Shown here: one piece after another, positions 25,498-33,895 of the stretch | Position numbering within the stretch: the stretch's first letter is position 1 | How the letters are laid out: each line of letters starts with the position of its first letter | Assembly (NCBI RefSeq): GCF_900108945.1 | Contig: NZ_FNYE01000045.1 | Location: 1-58,854 of the forward strand | Direction of reading: 5' to 3' | DNA: 58,854 nt | Origin: Paraburkholderia diazotrophica | GTDB taxonomy: Bacteria > Pseudomonadota > Gammaproteobacteria > Burkholderiales > Burkholderiaceae | Made by a program: the position numbers and the translations under genes | Notes under the pieces: model-generated | Databases searched by the model: none | What the model saw: only the letters and a program-made list of their open reading frames with translations | What the model was told of the DNA's origin: nothing

Positions 25498-26499
25498 TCA
25501 TTTGGCCTGGCTGGCACGCCAGTCGCGCGGTGTCATCCGGAAGTTCGCGACGAACCAGTTCGTGAACGATCCCTGCTGCGCGTAACCGAGAAGTGACGCG
25601 ACGCGTCCGATCGGATAGCGTGGGTTGCTCATGTAGCGCACGGCAAGCTCGCGCCGCACTTCCTCGACCTGATCCGAGAAGCTCGTACCGGATGATTTCA
25701 GCTGACGTTGCAGCGTGCGCACGCTCACGCCCAAATGGCGGGCGACCAGATCGACGGTGGCCTGTTCGAGGGGCAGCAGCAGATAGATCGCCTTGCGCGC
25801 TTCCAGCGCGGCCGAATCCGGTCCTGTCGCGTTGAGGGGAGCGGCCAGGCTCTCGGCGTACCGCACGAGTTCGGGGTCCGCCGACGGATTGGGGTAGTCG
25901 AGATCGGCGGTGGCGCACACGAACCCGTTGAAGTCGCTGCCGAACTCCAGCGGACAGCCGAAGAATCGCCGATGAAACGTCAGGTCCGAGGGTGCAGGGT
26001 GAGTGAAATGGACAGAGCGCGGTTTCCAGAACTGGCCGAGCAGCGCGCTCGCGTGGCGCGCGAGGACGCCGAGGGCGAGTTCGATCGCCTGCGTCGTCGG
26101 CGTGCCCGGCGCGACGACGAGCTCCTCGCGGATCGTGACCGTTTCTCCCGTTGTTTCGACGTAGATGGCCAGCGCTTCGTTGAGCAGATGCCGGTATTCG
26201 GCTGCCGCCAGCAACACCTCGCGCAACGTGCGCTTGTGCGCGAGCAGGATGTTGATCACACCCGTGCCGAACTTCTGCCGGGTTTCGGCCATCTGCAATG
26301 CGAACGTCGGGCACGACGCCTTTTTTGCCGTGAGCTCCAGCAGCCGGCAGCAGGCGGCGGCGGGCACGCGGTCGTTCGCATTCGCAAGGGCCGCGGGATC
26401 GATTCCGGACTGCTGCGCAAGCTCTACAGGGTTCAGTCCGAGCCGCCGCGTCACATCGAAATAGCCGTTCATGGCGATCGACCCGAGCATCGTTTCCAT
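25498..26499 (-). CDS. AraC-family regulator with N-terminal Arabinose_bd-type domain (OruR-like)
   Basis: 333-aa transcription factor. The N-terminal half (about 25-215) is the PF12625-type ligand domain found in OruR/ArgR-like AraC proteins, with LGLNPVELAQQSGIDPAAL near its start. The C-terminal two-helix DNA-binding domain (about 235-330) includes VARHLGVSVRTLQRQLKSSGTSFSD and RVASLLGYAQQGSFTNWF. GGAGA precedes the ATG. It is divergent from the BKACE gene over 226 bp that contain nested palindromes, so it most probably controls that catabolic cluster; it is also convergent with arcC, which makes arc regulation possible but less likely. Confidence 0.9.
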   Translation of the reverse strand: METMLGSIAMNGYFDVTRRLGLNPVELAQQSGIDPAALANANDRVPAAACCRLLELTAKKASCPTFALQMAETRQKFGTGVINILLAHKRTLREVLLAAAEYRHLLNEALAIYVETTGETVTIREELVVAPGTPTTQAIELALGVLARHASALLGQFWKPRSVHFTHPAPSDLTFHRRFFGCPLEFGSDFNGFVCATADLDYPNPSADPELVRYAESLAAPLNATGPDSAALEARKAIYLLLPLEQATVDLVARHLGVSVRTLQRQLKSSGTSFSDQVEEVRRELAVRYMSNPRYPIGRVASLLGYAQQGSFTNWFVANFRMTPRDWRASQAK

Positions 26500-26552
26500 C
26501 GTTATTTCTCCGCAATCTCCAGACGGGCTGCGCCTTGCCTTTCAGCGATGCT

Positions 26553-26585
26553 CACTGCGGCCAATACTAGTGTTAACACGCAGTG
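26553..26585. promoter_or_regulatory. Nested inverted repeats between araC-type gene and BKACE gene
   Basis: CACTGCG (26553-26559) and CGCAGTG (26579-26585) form an inverted repeat with 19-bp spacing, and inside the right part sits the perfect palindrome GTGTTAACAC (26570-26579). The location, midway between two divergent starts, suits an operator that serves both genes. Confidence 0.45.
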
Positions 26586-26725
26586 GCACCGTTCGCTAAA
26601 AGGATGGCGCCTGATCATAAAAGTCTAGCGCGTGGATGCCGTATTGTGCGAGCACGACGATTCGAGATGTTCCGTTTTCACGCGATCCCGCGGCATCGGC
26701 ACGTCATTCATCTCTGGAGGAAACC

Positions 26726-27781
26726 ATGCAATTTCTCGACGATTCGCTGCACCCTGAGAATCAGGACAAGGTAGTCATCACCACCGCTCCGTACGGCCCG
26801 GAATGGATGCCCGAAGACTTTCCGGAAGACATCCCCGTGACGATGGACGAGCAGATCCAGAAGGCCGTCGACTGCTATAACGCGGGCGCCACGGTACTCC
26901 ATCTGCACGTGCGCGAACTGGACGGCAAGGGTTCGAAGCGCCTGTCGAAGTTCAACGAGCTGATCGCCGGCGTACGTGCAGCCGTGCCTGACATGATCAT
27001 CCAGGTCGGCGGCTCGATTTCGTTCGCACCGGAAGACGAAGGCCAGGCCGCGAAGTGGCTGTCCGACGACACCCGTCACATGCTCGCCGATCTCGACCCG
27101 GCGCCGGATCAGGTGACGGTCGCGATCAACACCACGCAGATGAACATCATGGAGCTGCTCTATCCGGAGTATCTGGAAGGCACCTCGCTGTCCAATCCTG
27201 CGTTCATGTCCGCGTATAGCGAAATGACGGTGCCGGCGGGCCCGGCATGGGTCGAGGAGCATCTGCGCCGCCTGCAAGCCTCGGGCATCCAGCCGCACTT
27301 CCAGCTCACGGGCATTCACGCGCTCGAAACGCTCGAGCGCCTCGTGCGCAAGGGCGTCTACAAGGGACCGCTGAATCTGACGTGGATCGGCATCGGCGGC
27401 GGCTTCGACGGCCCGAACCCGTTCAACTTCTTCAACTTCGTGCATCGCGCGCCCGATGGCTGCACGCTCACGGCCGAGTCGCTGCTCAAGAACGTGCTGC
27501 CGTTCAACATGATGGCGATGTCGATGGGCCTGCATCCGCGCTGCGGCATCGAAGATACGATCATCGATCAGCACGGCAAGCGCTTTACGTCGGTGCAGCA
27601 GATCGAGCAGTGCGTGCGCGTCGCGCGTGAACTCGGGCGCGAGATTGCCAGCGGCAAGGAAGCGCGCGAGATTTACCGCATCGGCGTGCAGTACGAGACC
27701 GTCGACGAGACGCTCGCCGCCAACGGCATGGCGCCGAATCGCCAGACGGGCGTGAGGAACCTGCCGCTGCGCGCAGCGTGA
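26726..27781 (+). CDS. BKACE-family beta-keto acid cleavage enzyme (DUF849)
   Basis: Zn-dependent enzyme of 351 aa that, in characterised members, condenses a beta-keto acid with acetyl-CoA to give acetoacetyl-CoA and a new CoA ester or amine product. TIM-barrel landmarks are VVITTAPYGPEWMPEDFPEDIP, the metal-binding pair H59/H61 in TVLHLHVRELDGKGSKR, IIQVGGSISFAPEDE, and the GLHPRCGIEDTI segment. It is longer than Kce (about 275 aa), as in many DUF849 subgroups. The start follows TGGAGG. It is the first gene after the divergent AraC regulator, heading a catabolic series. The actual keto acid cannot be read from sequence. Confidence 0.88.
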   Translation: MQFLDDSLHPENQDKVVITTAPYGPEWMPEDFPEDIPVTMDEQIQKAVDCYNAGATVLHLHVRELDGKGSKRLSKFNELIAGVRAAVPDMIIQVGGSISFAPEDEGQAAKWLSDDTRHMLADLDPAPDQVTVAINTTQMNIMELLYPEYLEGTSLSNPAFMSAYSEMTVPAGPAWVEEHLRRLQASGIQPHFQLTGIHALETLERLVRKGVYKGPLNLTWIGIGGGFDGPNPFNFFNFVHRAPDGCTLTAESLLKNVLPFNMMAMSMGLHPRCGIEDTIIDQHGKRFTSVQQIEQCVRVARELGREIASGKEAREIYRIGVQYETVDETLAANGMAPNRQTGVRNLPLRAA

Positions 27782-27787
27782 CAGATG

Positions 27788-27823
27788 GAAGCCCGGCCGG
27801 CACATCGATCGATGCCGGGCTTC
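27788..27823 (+). promoter_or_regulatory. Hairpin after BKACE gene
   Basis: GAAGCCCGGC (27788-27797) pairs perfectly with GCCGGGCTTC (27814-27823) over a 16-nt loop, 7 nt after the BKACE stop. No T-tract follows, so it may act in message stability or partial attenuation rather than full termination. Confidence 0.6.
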
Positions 27824-27833
27824 GAATGCAGGA

Positions 27834-27855
27834 CTCCCCGGCACGCGCCGGGGAG
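27834..27855 (+). promoter_or_regulatory. Second hairpin between BKACE and MFS genes
   Basis: CTCCCCGGC pairs perfectly with GCCGGGGAG over the 4-nt loop ACGC. It lies 10 nt after the preceding hairpin and 90 nt before the MFS start. No T-tract follows. Confidence 0.6.
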
Positions 27856-27945
27856 CATGAGGAAATATCCATAGTCGGCCGCTTTGCCCTGCTAACAGGA
27901 ACGCAAGGACGGCCGACAAAGAGGCGGACGGGAAGGAGACAAATC

Positions 27946-29268
27946 ATGCTGATGCAGCATGCCGAGCCCACGACGGGCGACGTTACGACAACAAAAGCTG
28001 ATGTACGCGCGTATGCGTGGGTGGTATTTGCGTTGACGGTGGGACTGCTGCTTTCCGACTACATGTCGCGGCAGGTGTTGAATGCTGTGTTTCCGCTGCT
28101 CAAGACAACATGGAGCCTGTCCGACGCACAGCTGGGCTCGTTGAGCAGCGTGGTCGCGCTGATGGTCGGCGTGCTCACGTTTCCGCTGTCGGTGCTCGCC
28201 GACCGCTGGGGCCGCGTGAAAAGCATCGTCCTGATGGCGGCGATGTGGAGTCTCGCGACGCTGGGCTGTGCGATCTCGACGAACTACGGCGAGATGCTGA
28301 TTGCGCGCGCCTTCGTCGGCATCGGCGAAGCCGCGTACGGCAGTGTCGGAATCGCCGTCGTGCTGAGCATCTTTCCGGCGCGGCTGCGCTCCACGCTCAC
28401 GGGCACGTTCATGGCGGGCGGCGCGTTTGGTTCGGTGCTGGGCATGGCCGCCGGCGGCGCGGTCGCGGCTCATCTCGGCTGGCGCGCGGCGTTCGGCGCG
28501 ATGGCGGTCATGGGCATCGTGCTGGTCGTCTGCTACCGGTTCGTCGTCACCGAAAAGCGTCTTGCGCCGCTGCAGCCTGCAAGCGCGAACCGGCAGACGG
28601 AAGGGCCCGGCGTGCGTATGAGCTTCCGCGCGCTGATGAAGGGGCTGTTCTCGACGAAGTCCGTCGTGTGCGCGTATGTCGGCAGCGGCATTCATCTGCT
28701 CGTTCCCGCCGCTATCTGGGCGTGGATGCCGAGCTTCCTGAACCGCTACTACGGCATGCCGACGGGCAAGGCGGCGATGAGCGCGGCGCTGTTCGTGCTG
28801 GTGACGGGTCTGGGCATGGTGGTGTGCGGCAACCTCGCCGACCGGCTCAGCAAGAACGTGCGCGAAAGAAAATGGGTCGCCGCGATCGCGTTCTGCCTCG
28901 CGTGCTTCACGCTGCTCGCGATCGGCTTCCACATGCCTGCGGGCCCGTTGCAACTCGTCGTGATCGGCATCGGCATGTTCTTCTGCGCAGGAGCGAGCGG
29001 TCCTTCGGGCGCAATGGTGGCGAACCTCACTCCGCCGTCTATTCACGCATCGGCGTTTGCCACGCTGACGCTCGCGAACAACCTGCTGGGTCTCGCACCC
29101 GCTGCCGTGCTGACGGGAATGGTCGCGGACCGGATCGGGCTGCTCGGCGCATTGCAACTCGTTCCGTTCGCGCCTCTTGTCGCGGCCATCGCATTCTTTA
29201 TCGGCAAACGGAATTACGCAGGCGACCTGGACCGCCTGAACGCCCTGCGCGAGCAGGCGATGCGCTGA
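27946..29268 (+). CDS. MFS transporter of the catabolic cluster
   Basis: Inner-membrane major facilitator of 440 aa with about 12 helices. Landmarks are SDYMSRQVLNAVFPLLK in TM1, loop 2-3 motif ADRWGRVKSI, and the repeated second-half signature LADRLSKNVRERK. The start at 27946 is fixed by AAGGAG 7-8 nt upstream; the frame is open further upstream through the two hairpins. It probably imports the cluster substrate together with the porin at 33896. Closest in character to the aromatic acid or hexuronate-type carriers, but the substrate is not assignable. Confidence 0.88.
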   Translation: MLMQHAEPTTGDVTTTKADVRAYAWVVFALTVGLLLSDYMSRQVLNAVFPLLKTTWSLSDAQLGSLSSVVALMVGVLTFPLSVLADRWGRVKSIVLMAAMWSLATLGCAISTNYGEMLIARAFVGIGEAAYGSVGIAVVLSIFPARLRSTLTGTFMAGGAFGSVLGMAAGGAVAAHLGWRAAFGAMAVMGIVLVVCYRFVVTEKRLAPLQPASANRQTEGPGVRMSFRALMKGLFSTKSVVCAYVGSGIHLLVPAAIWAWMPSFLNRYYGMPTGKAAMSAALFVLVTGLGMVVCGNLADRLSKNVRERKWVAAIAFCLACFTLLAIGFHMPAGPLQLVVIGIGMFFCAGASGPSGAMVANLTPPSIHASAFATLTLANNLLGLAPAAVLTGMVADRIGLLGALQLVPFAPLVAAIAFFIGKRNYAGDLDRLNALREQAMR

Positions 29269-29386
29269 ACCAAAGCGCTCGACACGCGCAACGGCGCCGC
29301 GCTTTCGACGCAGCCTGAGTTGCGCGACAGACGAAACGAAATGGACCTCACAGTTCGAGGTTCGAGTAATGGATAGGAGATTCAAC

Positions 29387-30367
29387 ATGGCAAAAGCAGT
29401 GCGTTTCCACGAAACGGGTGGTCCCGAAGTCTTGCGCTACGAGGACGTCGAAGTGGGCGATCCCGGCCCCGGACAGGTCCGCCTGCGCCATGAGGCAGTG
29501 GGCCTCAATTTCGCCGATACCTACTTCCGCAGCGGTCTTTACCCGGTTCCGCTGCCCGCGGGGATGGGCGTCGAGGCTGCGGGCGTGGTCGAGGCCATCG
29601 GCCCCGATGTGACGAACGTCGCAGTCGGCGATCGCGTGACCTACACCGGCTTTATCAACACGCTCGGCGCGTACAGCACCGAACGCCTGATTCCGGCCGC
29701 TCCCCTCATCAAGCTGCCCGACGCTATTTCGTGCGAAACGGCCGCCGGCATGACGATGCGCGGGCTGACCTCGGCGTATCTGATGCGCCGCATTTACGAC
29801 TTCAAGGCGGGCGACACCATCCTGTTGCACGCGGCTGCCGGCGGTGTCGGCCTGATCGTGTCGCAATGGGCGAAGCTGCTCGGCCTCACGGTGATCGGCA
29901 CGGTTTCGACGGAAGCCAAGGGCGAAGTGGCCCGCGCGCATGGCTGCGACCACATCGTCTACTACAGCCGCGAAGACGTCGCGAAGCGCGTGCGCGAACT
30001 GACGGGTGGCGTCGGCGTGAACGTGGTGTTCGACAGCGTCGGCAAGGACACCTTCGAGGCCTCGCTCGATTCGCTCAAGCGTCGCGGCCTGATGGTCTGC
30101 GTCGGCACGGCGTCCGGTCCGATCCCGCCGTTCAATCCGCAGATGCTGGCGATGAAGGGCTCGCTCTATCTGACGCGCCCGGCGCTCGCCGACTATATCG
30201 CCGACCCCGCCGAGAAGAACGATCTTGCCGGCGAAATCTTCGGTCACATCGCGGCGGGCCGCATCAGGATCGAGTTGAACCAGCGCTATGCGCTCGAAGA
30301 TGCGGCGCAAGCCCATCGCGACCTGGAAACGCGCAAGACGACGGGCTCGTCGGTCTTCGTCATCTGA
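29387..30367 (+). CDS. NADPH:quinone oxidoreductase-like (QOR, zeta-crystallin type MDR)
   Basis: Zinc-free medium-chain reductase of 326 aa. It begins MAKAVRFHETGGPEVLRYEDV, has the substrate-domain LNFADTYFRSGLYPVPLPAGMGVEAAG, and the nucleotide-binding AAAGGVGLIVSQWAKLLG, followed by VFDSVGKDTFEASLDSLKRRG. The zinc ligands of alcohol dehydrogenases are absent. ATG 29387 has AGGAG 7 nt upstream; an ATG 18 nt earlier overlaps that site. It lies 118 bp after the MFS gene and 10 nt before the dioxygenase. In the cluster it could reduce an enoyl or quinoid intermediate, or supply electrons; this is inference. Confidence 0.9.
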   Translation: MAKAVRFHETGGPEVLRYEDVEVGDPGPGQVRLRHEAVGLNFADTYFRSGLYPVPLPAGMGVEAAGVVEAIGPDVTNVAVGDRVTYTGFINTLGAYSTERLIPAAPLIKLPDAISCETAAGMTMRGLTSAYLMRRIYDFKAGDTILLHAAAGGVGLIVSQWAKLLGLTVIGTVSTEAKGEVARAHGCDHIVYYSREDVAKRVRELTGGVGVNVVFDSVGKDTFEASLDSLKRRGLMVCVGTASGPIPPFNPQMLAMKGSLYLTRPALADYIADPAEKNDLAGEIFGHIAAGRIRIELNQRYALEDAAQAHRDLETRKTTGSSVFVI

Positions 30368-30377
30368 GGAAACGGTC

Positions 30378-31226
30378 ATGCGAATCGAACAACTGACGTG
30401 CGCGATCGGCGCGGAACTGGTCGGCGTGAATCTCGCCGATGCCATTCACGACGATGCGCTGTTCGCCGAGATCCGCGCAGCACTGCTGAAGCATCGGGTG
30501 CTGTTCCTGCGCGATCAGGACATCACGCGCGCCGAGCACGTGGCGTTTGCGCGCCGCTTCGGCGAGCTGGAAGATCATCCCGTCGCGGGCAGCGATCCCG
30601 AGAATCCGGGCCTCGTGCGCATCTACAAGAACCCGGATCAGCCGAACGACCGTTACGAAAACGCATGGCACGCGGACGCGACGTGGCGCGAAGCGCCGCA
30701 GTTCGGCGCGGTTCTGCGCTGCGTGGAATGTCCACCCGTCGGCGGCGACACGATGTGGGCGAACATGGTCCTCGCCTACGAGAAGCTGCCGGATTACATC
30801 AAGAGCCAGATCGCGGAGCTTCGCGCCCGCCACAGCATCGAGGCGAGCTTCGGTGCTGCGATGCCGATCGAAAAGCGCCTCGCGCTGAAAGAGCAGTTTC
30901 CGGACGCGGAGCATCCCGTCGTGCGCACGCATCCCGAGACGGGCGAGAAAGTGCTGTTCGTGAGCGCCTTCACCACCCATATCACCAACTATCACACGCC
31001 GGCGCGCGTGCGCTTCGGGCAGGACGCGAATCCGGGCGCAGGCGATCTGTTGCGCTATCTGATCAGCCAGGCCTACATCCCCGAATACCAGGTGCGCTGG
31101 CGCTGGCAGAAGAACAGCATCGCGATCTGGGACAACCGCAGCACGCAGCACTACGCGGTGATGGATTACGCGCCGTGCCATCGCAAGATGGAACGCGCCG
31201 GCATTATCGGCGACAAGCCGTACTGA
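30378..31226 (+). CDS. TauD/TfdA-family Fe(II)/2-oxoglutarate dioxygenase
   Basis: 282-aa oxygenase that would hydroxylate its substrate with O2 and 2-oxoglutarate. The iron facial triad is visible as H98 and D100 in NAWHADATW and H258 in NRSTQHYAV; R269 in CHRKMER is the 2-oxoglutarate carboxylate ligand. The ELEDHPVAGSDPENPGLV region is typical of TauD. It lacks the extra N-terminal domain of gamma-butyrobetaine hydroxylases. It is packed 10 nt after the quinone oxidoreductase gene and 19 nt before the hydrolase. In sulfonate, phenoxyacetate or quaternary amine pathways such enzymes start degradation; which applies here is open. Confidence 0.92.
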   Translation: MRIEQLTCAIGAELVGVNLADAIHDDALFAEIRAALLKHRVLFLRDQDITRAEHVAFARRFGELEDHPVAGSDPENPGLVRIYKNPDQPNDRYENAWHADATWREAPQFGAVLRCVECPPVGGDTMWANMVLAYEKLPDYIKSQIAELRARHSIEASFGAAMPIEKRLALKEQFPDAEHPVVRTHPETGEKVLFVSAFTTHITNYHTPARVRFGQDANPGAGDLLRYLISQAYIPEYQVRWRWQKNSIAIWDNRSTQHYAVMDYAPCHRKMERAGIIGDKPY

Positions 31227-31245
31227 TCGCGCAGGACAACGCTTC

Positions 31246-31806
31246 ATGACTCTCGATACGACGCCGACCATCCTGATCGTGCCCGGCTTGCGCGACCACG
31301 TCGCGGAACATTGGCAGACCCTGCTGCAGCAAAAGCTGCCGAAGGCCGCCTCTGTACCGCCGCTCGAACAGGACAAGCTGAGTTGCGCGGCACGCGTCGC
31401 GGCGCTCGATGCAGCGCTCGCGAAAATCGACGGCCCGGTGATCCTGGTCGCGCACAGCGCGGGCGTGATGATCACCGTGCACTGGGCGCAGCAGCACAAC
31501 CGCAAGATTCACGGCGCGCTGCTCGCGGCGCCCGCGGACCTCGAAATGCCGCTGCCCGCAGGCTATCCGTCCATCGATGCGATCGCGCAGAACGGCTGGC
31601 ATCCGGTTCCGCGCAAGCCGTTGCCGTTCCCGAGCATCGTCGGCGCGAGCCGCAACGATCCGCTCGCGCAGTTCGAGCGTGTGCGTGCAATGGCGCAAGA
31701 CTGGGGCAGCCGCCTCGTCGATCTCGGCGAAGTCGGCCATCTGAATCCGGCTGCGGGCTTTGGCGAATGGCCGATGGCGCAGACGCTGATTCGCGAATTG
31801 CTTTGA
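31246..31806 (+). CDS. RBBP9/YdeN-family serine hydrolase
   Basis: Small alpha/beta hydrolase of 186 aa, the usual family length. It begins with PTILIVPGLRDHVAEHWQTLLQ, typical of the RBBP9/YdeN group, has the nucleophile Ser71 in LVAHSAGVM, Asp in GASRNDPLAQFER and His in GEVGHLNPAAGFGEWP. Cytoplasmic. It follows the dioxygenase by 19 nt and precedes the Rieske gene by 36 nt, so it is part of the same operon. A role cleaving an ester or thioester of the pathway is possible. Confidence 0.9.
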   Translation: MTLDTTPTILIVPGLRDHVAEHWQTLLQQKLPKAASVPPLEQDKLSCAARVAALDAALAKIDGPVILVAHSAGVMITVHWAQQHNRKIHGALLAAPADLEMPLPAGYPSIDAIAQNGWHPVPRKPLPFPSIVGASRNDPLAQFERVRAMAQDWGSRLVDLGEVGHLNPAAGFGEWPMAQTLIRELL

Positions 31807-31842
31807 TCCGCGCTGCGCGGCGGATCAGGAAAGGAAGTGGAG

Positions 31843-32196
31843 ATGTCACGTCAGATTGTGGTCGGCCTTGCCGATGAACTCACGCCTGGCCAGCGGAAGC
31901 TCGCCTTCGTCGATGGACGCAGCATCGTCCTCTTCAACGTCGGCGGCGCGATTCACGCAATCGACAACTCGTGTCCGCACAACGGCGCCTCGCTCGCGAG
32001 CGGACAGCTGGAAGGGCGCGTGCTGCGTTGCCCCGCGCACGGACTGCGCTTCGATCTGCGCACGGGCTGCACGCCGGGCACCGGCGGTTTGAGCCTGACG
32101 ACTTTCCCGGTGCGGACAGTCGATGGGCAACTGGTCGTCAGTCTCGATGAGCCGGACGCCACCACCAATCAGGAGAAGGAAGGATGCAAGGTTTGA
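31843..32196 (+). CDS. Rieske [2Fe-2S] ferredoxin
   Basis: Soluble Rieske-type electron carrier of 117 aa. Cluster ligands are C44 and H46 in SCPHNGA and C63 and H66 in RCPAHGLRF. The fold ends with PVRTVDGQLVVSLDEP. ATG 31843 is chosen for its distance from AAGGA; a GTG two codons earlier is possible. Its last 13 nt overlap the start of the acyl-CoA ligase gene, so the two are translationally linked. There is no Rieske oxygenase alpha subunit in the window, so its partner is unclear; the nearby oxidoreductase is a candidate. Confidence 0.92.
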   Translation: MSRQIVVGLADELTPGQRKLAFVDGRSIVLFNVGGAIHAIDNSCPHNGASLASGQLEGRVLRCPAHGLRFDLRTGCTPGTGGLSLTTFPVRTVDGQLVVSLDEPDATTNQEKEGCKV

Positions 32197-33812
32197 TGAT
32201 GCAGCAGCCGCTGCTGGTCGCTTCGCTGCTCATGCACGCCGAGCGCCATCACGGCAAACAGGAAATCGTGTCGCGCCGGGTGGAAGGCGACATTCACCGC
32301 TATACGTATCGCGATCTCGCGCAGCGCGCGCGCCGCATGGCAAATGCGCTGACGAGCCTCGGCGTCAGGCCGGGCGATCGGGTAGGGACGCTGGCATGGA
32401 ACGGCTATCGGCACATGGAGCTGTATTTCGCCGTGTCGGGGTCCGGGTCCGTGCTGCATACGCTTAATCCGCGTCTGCACGTCGATCAGCTCGCCTACAT
32501 CATCGAGCACGCGGAAGATCGCGTCGTGTTCTTCGACCTCACGTTCTTGCCGCTGATCGAAAGCGTGGCGCCGCGCGTGAAGAGCCCAAAGGTGTTCGTC
32601 GCGATGACCGACCGTGCGCACATGCCGCAAGAACATGGCCTGTCCACGATGCTGCTGTGCTACGAGGATCTCATCGATCTTCACGACGACGAGTTCGACT
32701 GGCCGATCTTCGACGAGAACAGCGCGTCGTCGCTGTGCTACACGTCGGGCACCACGGGCAATCCGAAGGGCGTGCTGTACAGCCACCGCTCGACGGTGCT
32801 GCACACCTACGCGGCGGCGCTGCCGGATTCGCTGAACTGCTCGGCGCGCGACGCGATCCTGCCCGTCGTGCCGATGTTCCATGTGAACGCATGGGGACTG
32901 CCGTACATCGCCTGCATGGTCGGCGCGAAGCTGGTGTTTCCGGGGCCGGCGCTCGACGGCAAGTCGCTCTACGAGCTGATCGAAACGGAACAGGTCACGC
33001 TGTCGGCGGGTGTGCCGACCGTGTGGCAAGGACTGCTTGCGCATGTCGACGCAATCGAGGGTGCGTTCTCGTCGATGAGGCGCACGATCATCGGCGGCGC
33101 GCCATGTCCTACCGCGATGACGGCGGCGTTCCAGGAGCGCTATCAGGTCGACGTGCTGCACGCATGGGGCATGACGGAACTGAGCCCCGTCGGCACGGTG
33201 TGCGCCTTCAAGGCTCACCACCTTTCCCTGCCCACTGACGAGCGCTATGCCGTTCAGGCGAAGCAGGGCCGCTCGGTGTTCGGCATCGACATGAAGATCG
33301 TCGGCGCGGACGGCGAGGAACTGCCGTGGGACGGCCAGGCGGCCGGCGATCTGCTCGTGCGCGGATCGTGGGTGGTGCAGCAGTACTTCGGCAGTAGCGA
33401 CGCGTCGCATTTGCGCGACGGCTGGTTTCCGACGGGCGACATCGCGAAGATCGACGCCGACGGCTTCATGCAGATCACGGATCGCAGCAAGGACGTCATC
33501 AAGTCGGGCGGCGAATGGATCAGTTCGACCGACATCGAGAACGTCGCGTGCCTGCATCCCGAAGTCACGATGGCCGTGTGCATCGCCGCGCGGCATCCGA
33601 AGTGGGACGAGCGGCCACTGCTGCTGATCGTGAAGAAGCCGGGCAGCGCGCTCGCCGCGGAAGAGCTGCTGGGCTTCTTTGATGGCCGGGTCGCGAAATG
33701 GTGGAAGCCCGATGCGGTGGTGTTCGTCGACACCGTGCCCCTCGGTGCAACCGGCAAGGTGCTCAAGAACGTGTTGCGTGACCAGTTCGGAGACTACTAC
33801 CTGACGGCCTGA
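32184..33812 (+). CDS. AMP-forming fatty acid/acyl-CoA ligase
   Basis: 542-aa adenylating enzyme that activates a carboxylic acid to its CoA thioester with ATP. Motifs: AMP-binding YTSGTTGNPKG (186-196), VPMFHVNAWGLPY, adenine-binding HAWGMTELSP, hinge/ribose GWFPTGDIAKID with DRSKDVIKSGGEWIS, and a C-terminal catalytic lysine in GATGKVLKN. This profile is the medium/long-chain ligase group (often called AlkK-like). The start overlaps the Rieske gene by 13 nt and follows AAGGAAGG. It is the last enzyme of the BKACE cluster. Confidence 0.93.
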   Translation: MQGLMMQQPLLVASLLMHAERHHGKQEIVSRRVEGDIHRYTYRDLAQRARRMANALTSLGVRPGDRVGTLAWNGYRHMELYFAVSGSGSVLHTLNPRLHVDQLAYIIEHAEDRVVFFDLTFLPLIESVAPRVKSPKVFVAMTDRAHMPQEHGLSTMLLCYEDLIDLHDDEFDWPIFDENSASSLCYTSGTTGNPKGVLYSHRSTVLHTYAAALPDSLNCSARDAILPVVPMFHVNAWGLPYIACMVGAKLVFPGPALDGKSLYELIETEQVTLSAGVPTVWQGLLAHVDAIEGAFSSMRRTIIGGAPCPTAMTAAFQERYQVDVLHAWGMTELSPVGTVCAFKAHHLSLPTDERYAVQAKQGRSVFGIDMKIVGADGEELPWDGQAAGDLLVRGSWVVQQYFGSSDASHLRDGWFPTGDIAKIDADGFMQITDRSKDVIKSGGEWISSTDIENVACLHPEVTMAVCIAARHPKWDERPLLLIVKKPGSALAAEELLGFFDGRVAKWWKPDAVVFVDTVPLGATGKVLKNVLRDQFGDYYLTA

Positions 33813-33856
33813 TGCATTGAGCTTTTGATAACGCAGTTCTATTCGATGAAAAAACA

Positions 33857-33872
33857 GCCGGGTTCGCCCGGC
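33857..33872. promoter_or_regulatory. UUCG-loop hairpin before porin gene
   Basis: GCCGGG and CCCGGC pair over TTCG. An A-run (AAAAAA at 33849-33854) precedes it on the + strand, which reads as a terminator T-tract only leftward; no leftward gene ends here. On the + strand it may separate the ligase message from the porin message. Confidence 0.45.
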
Positions 33873-33895
33873 CTCCCAGGATTGGAGGAGACTGA

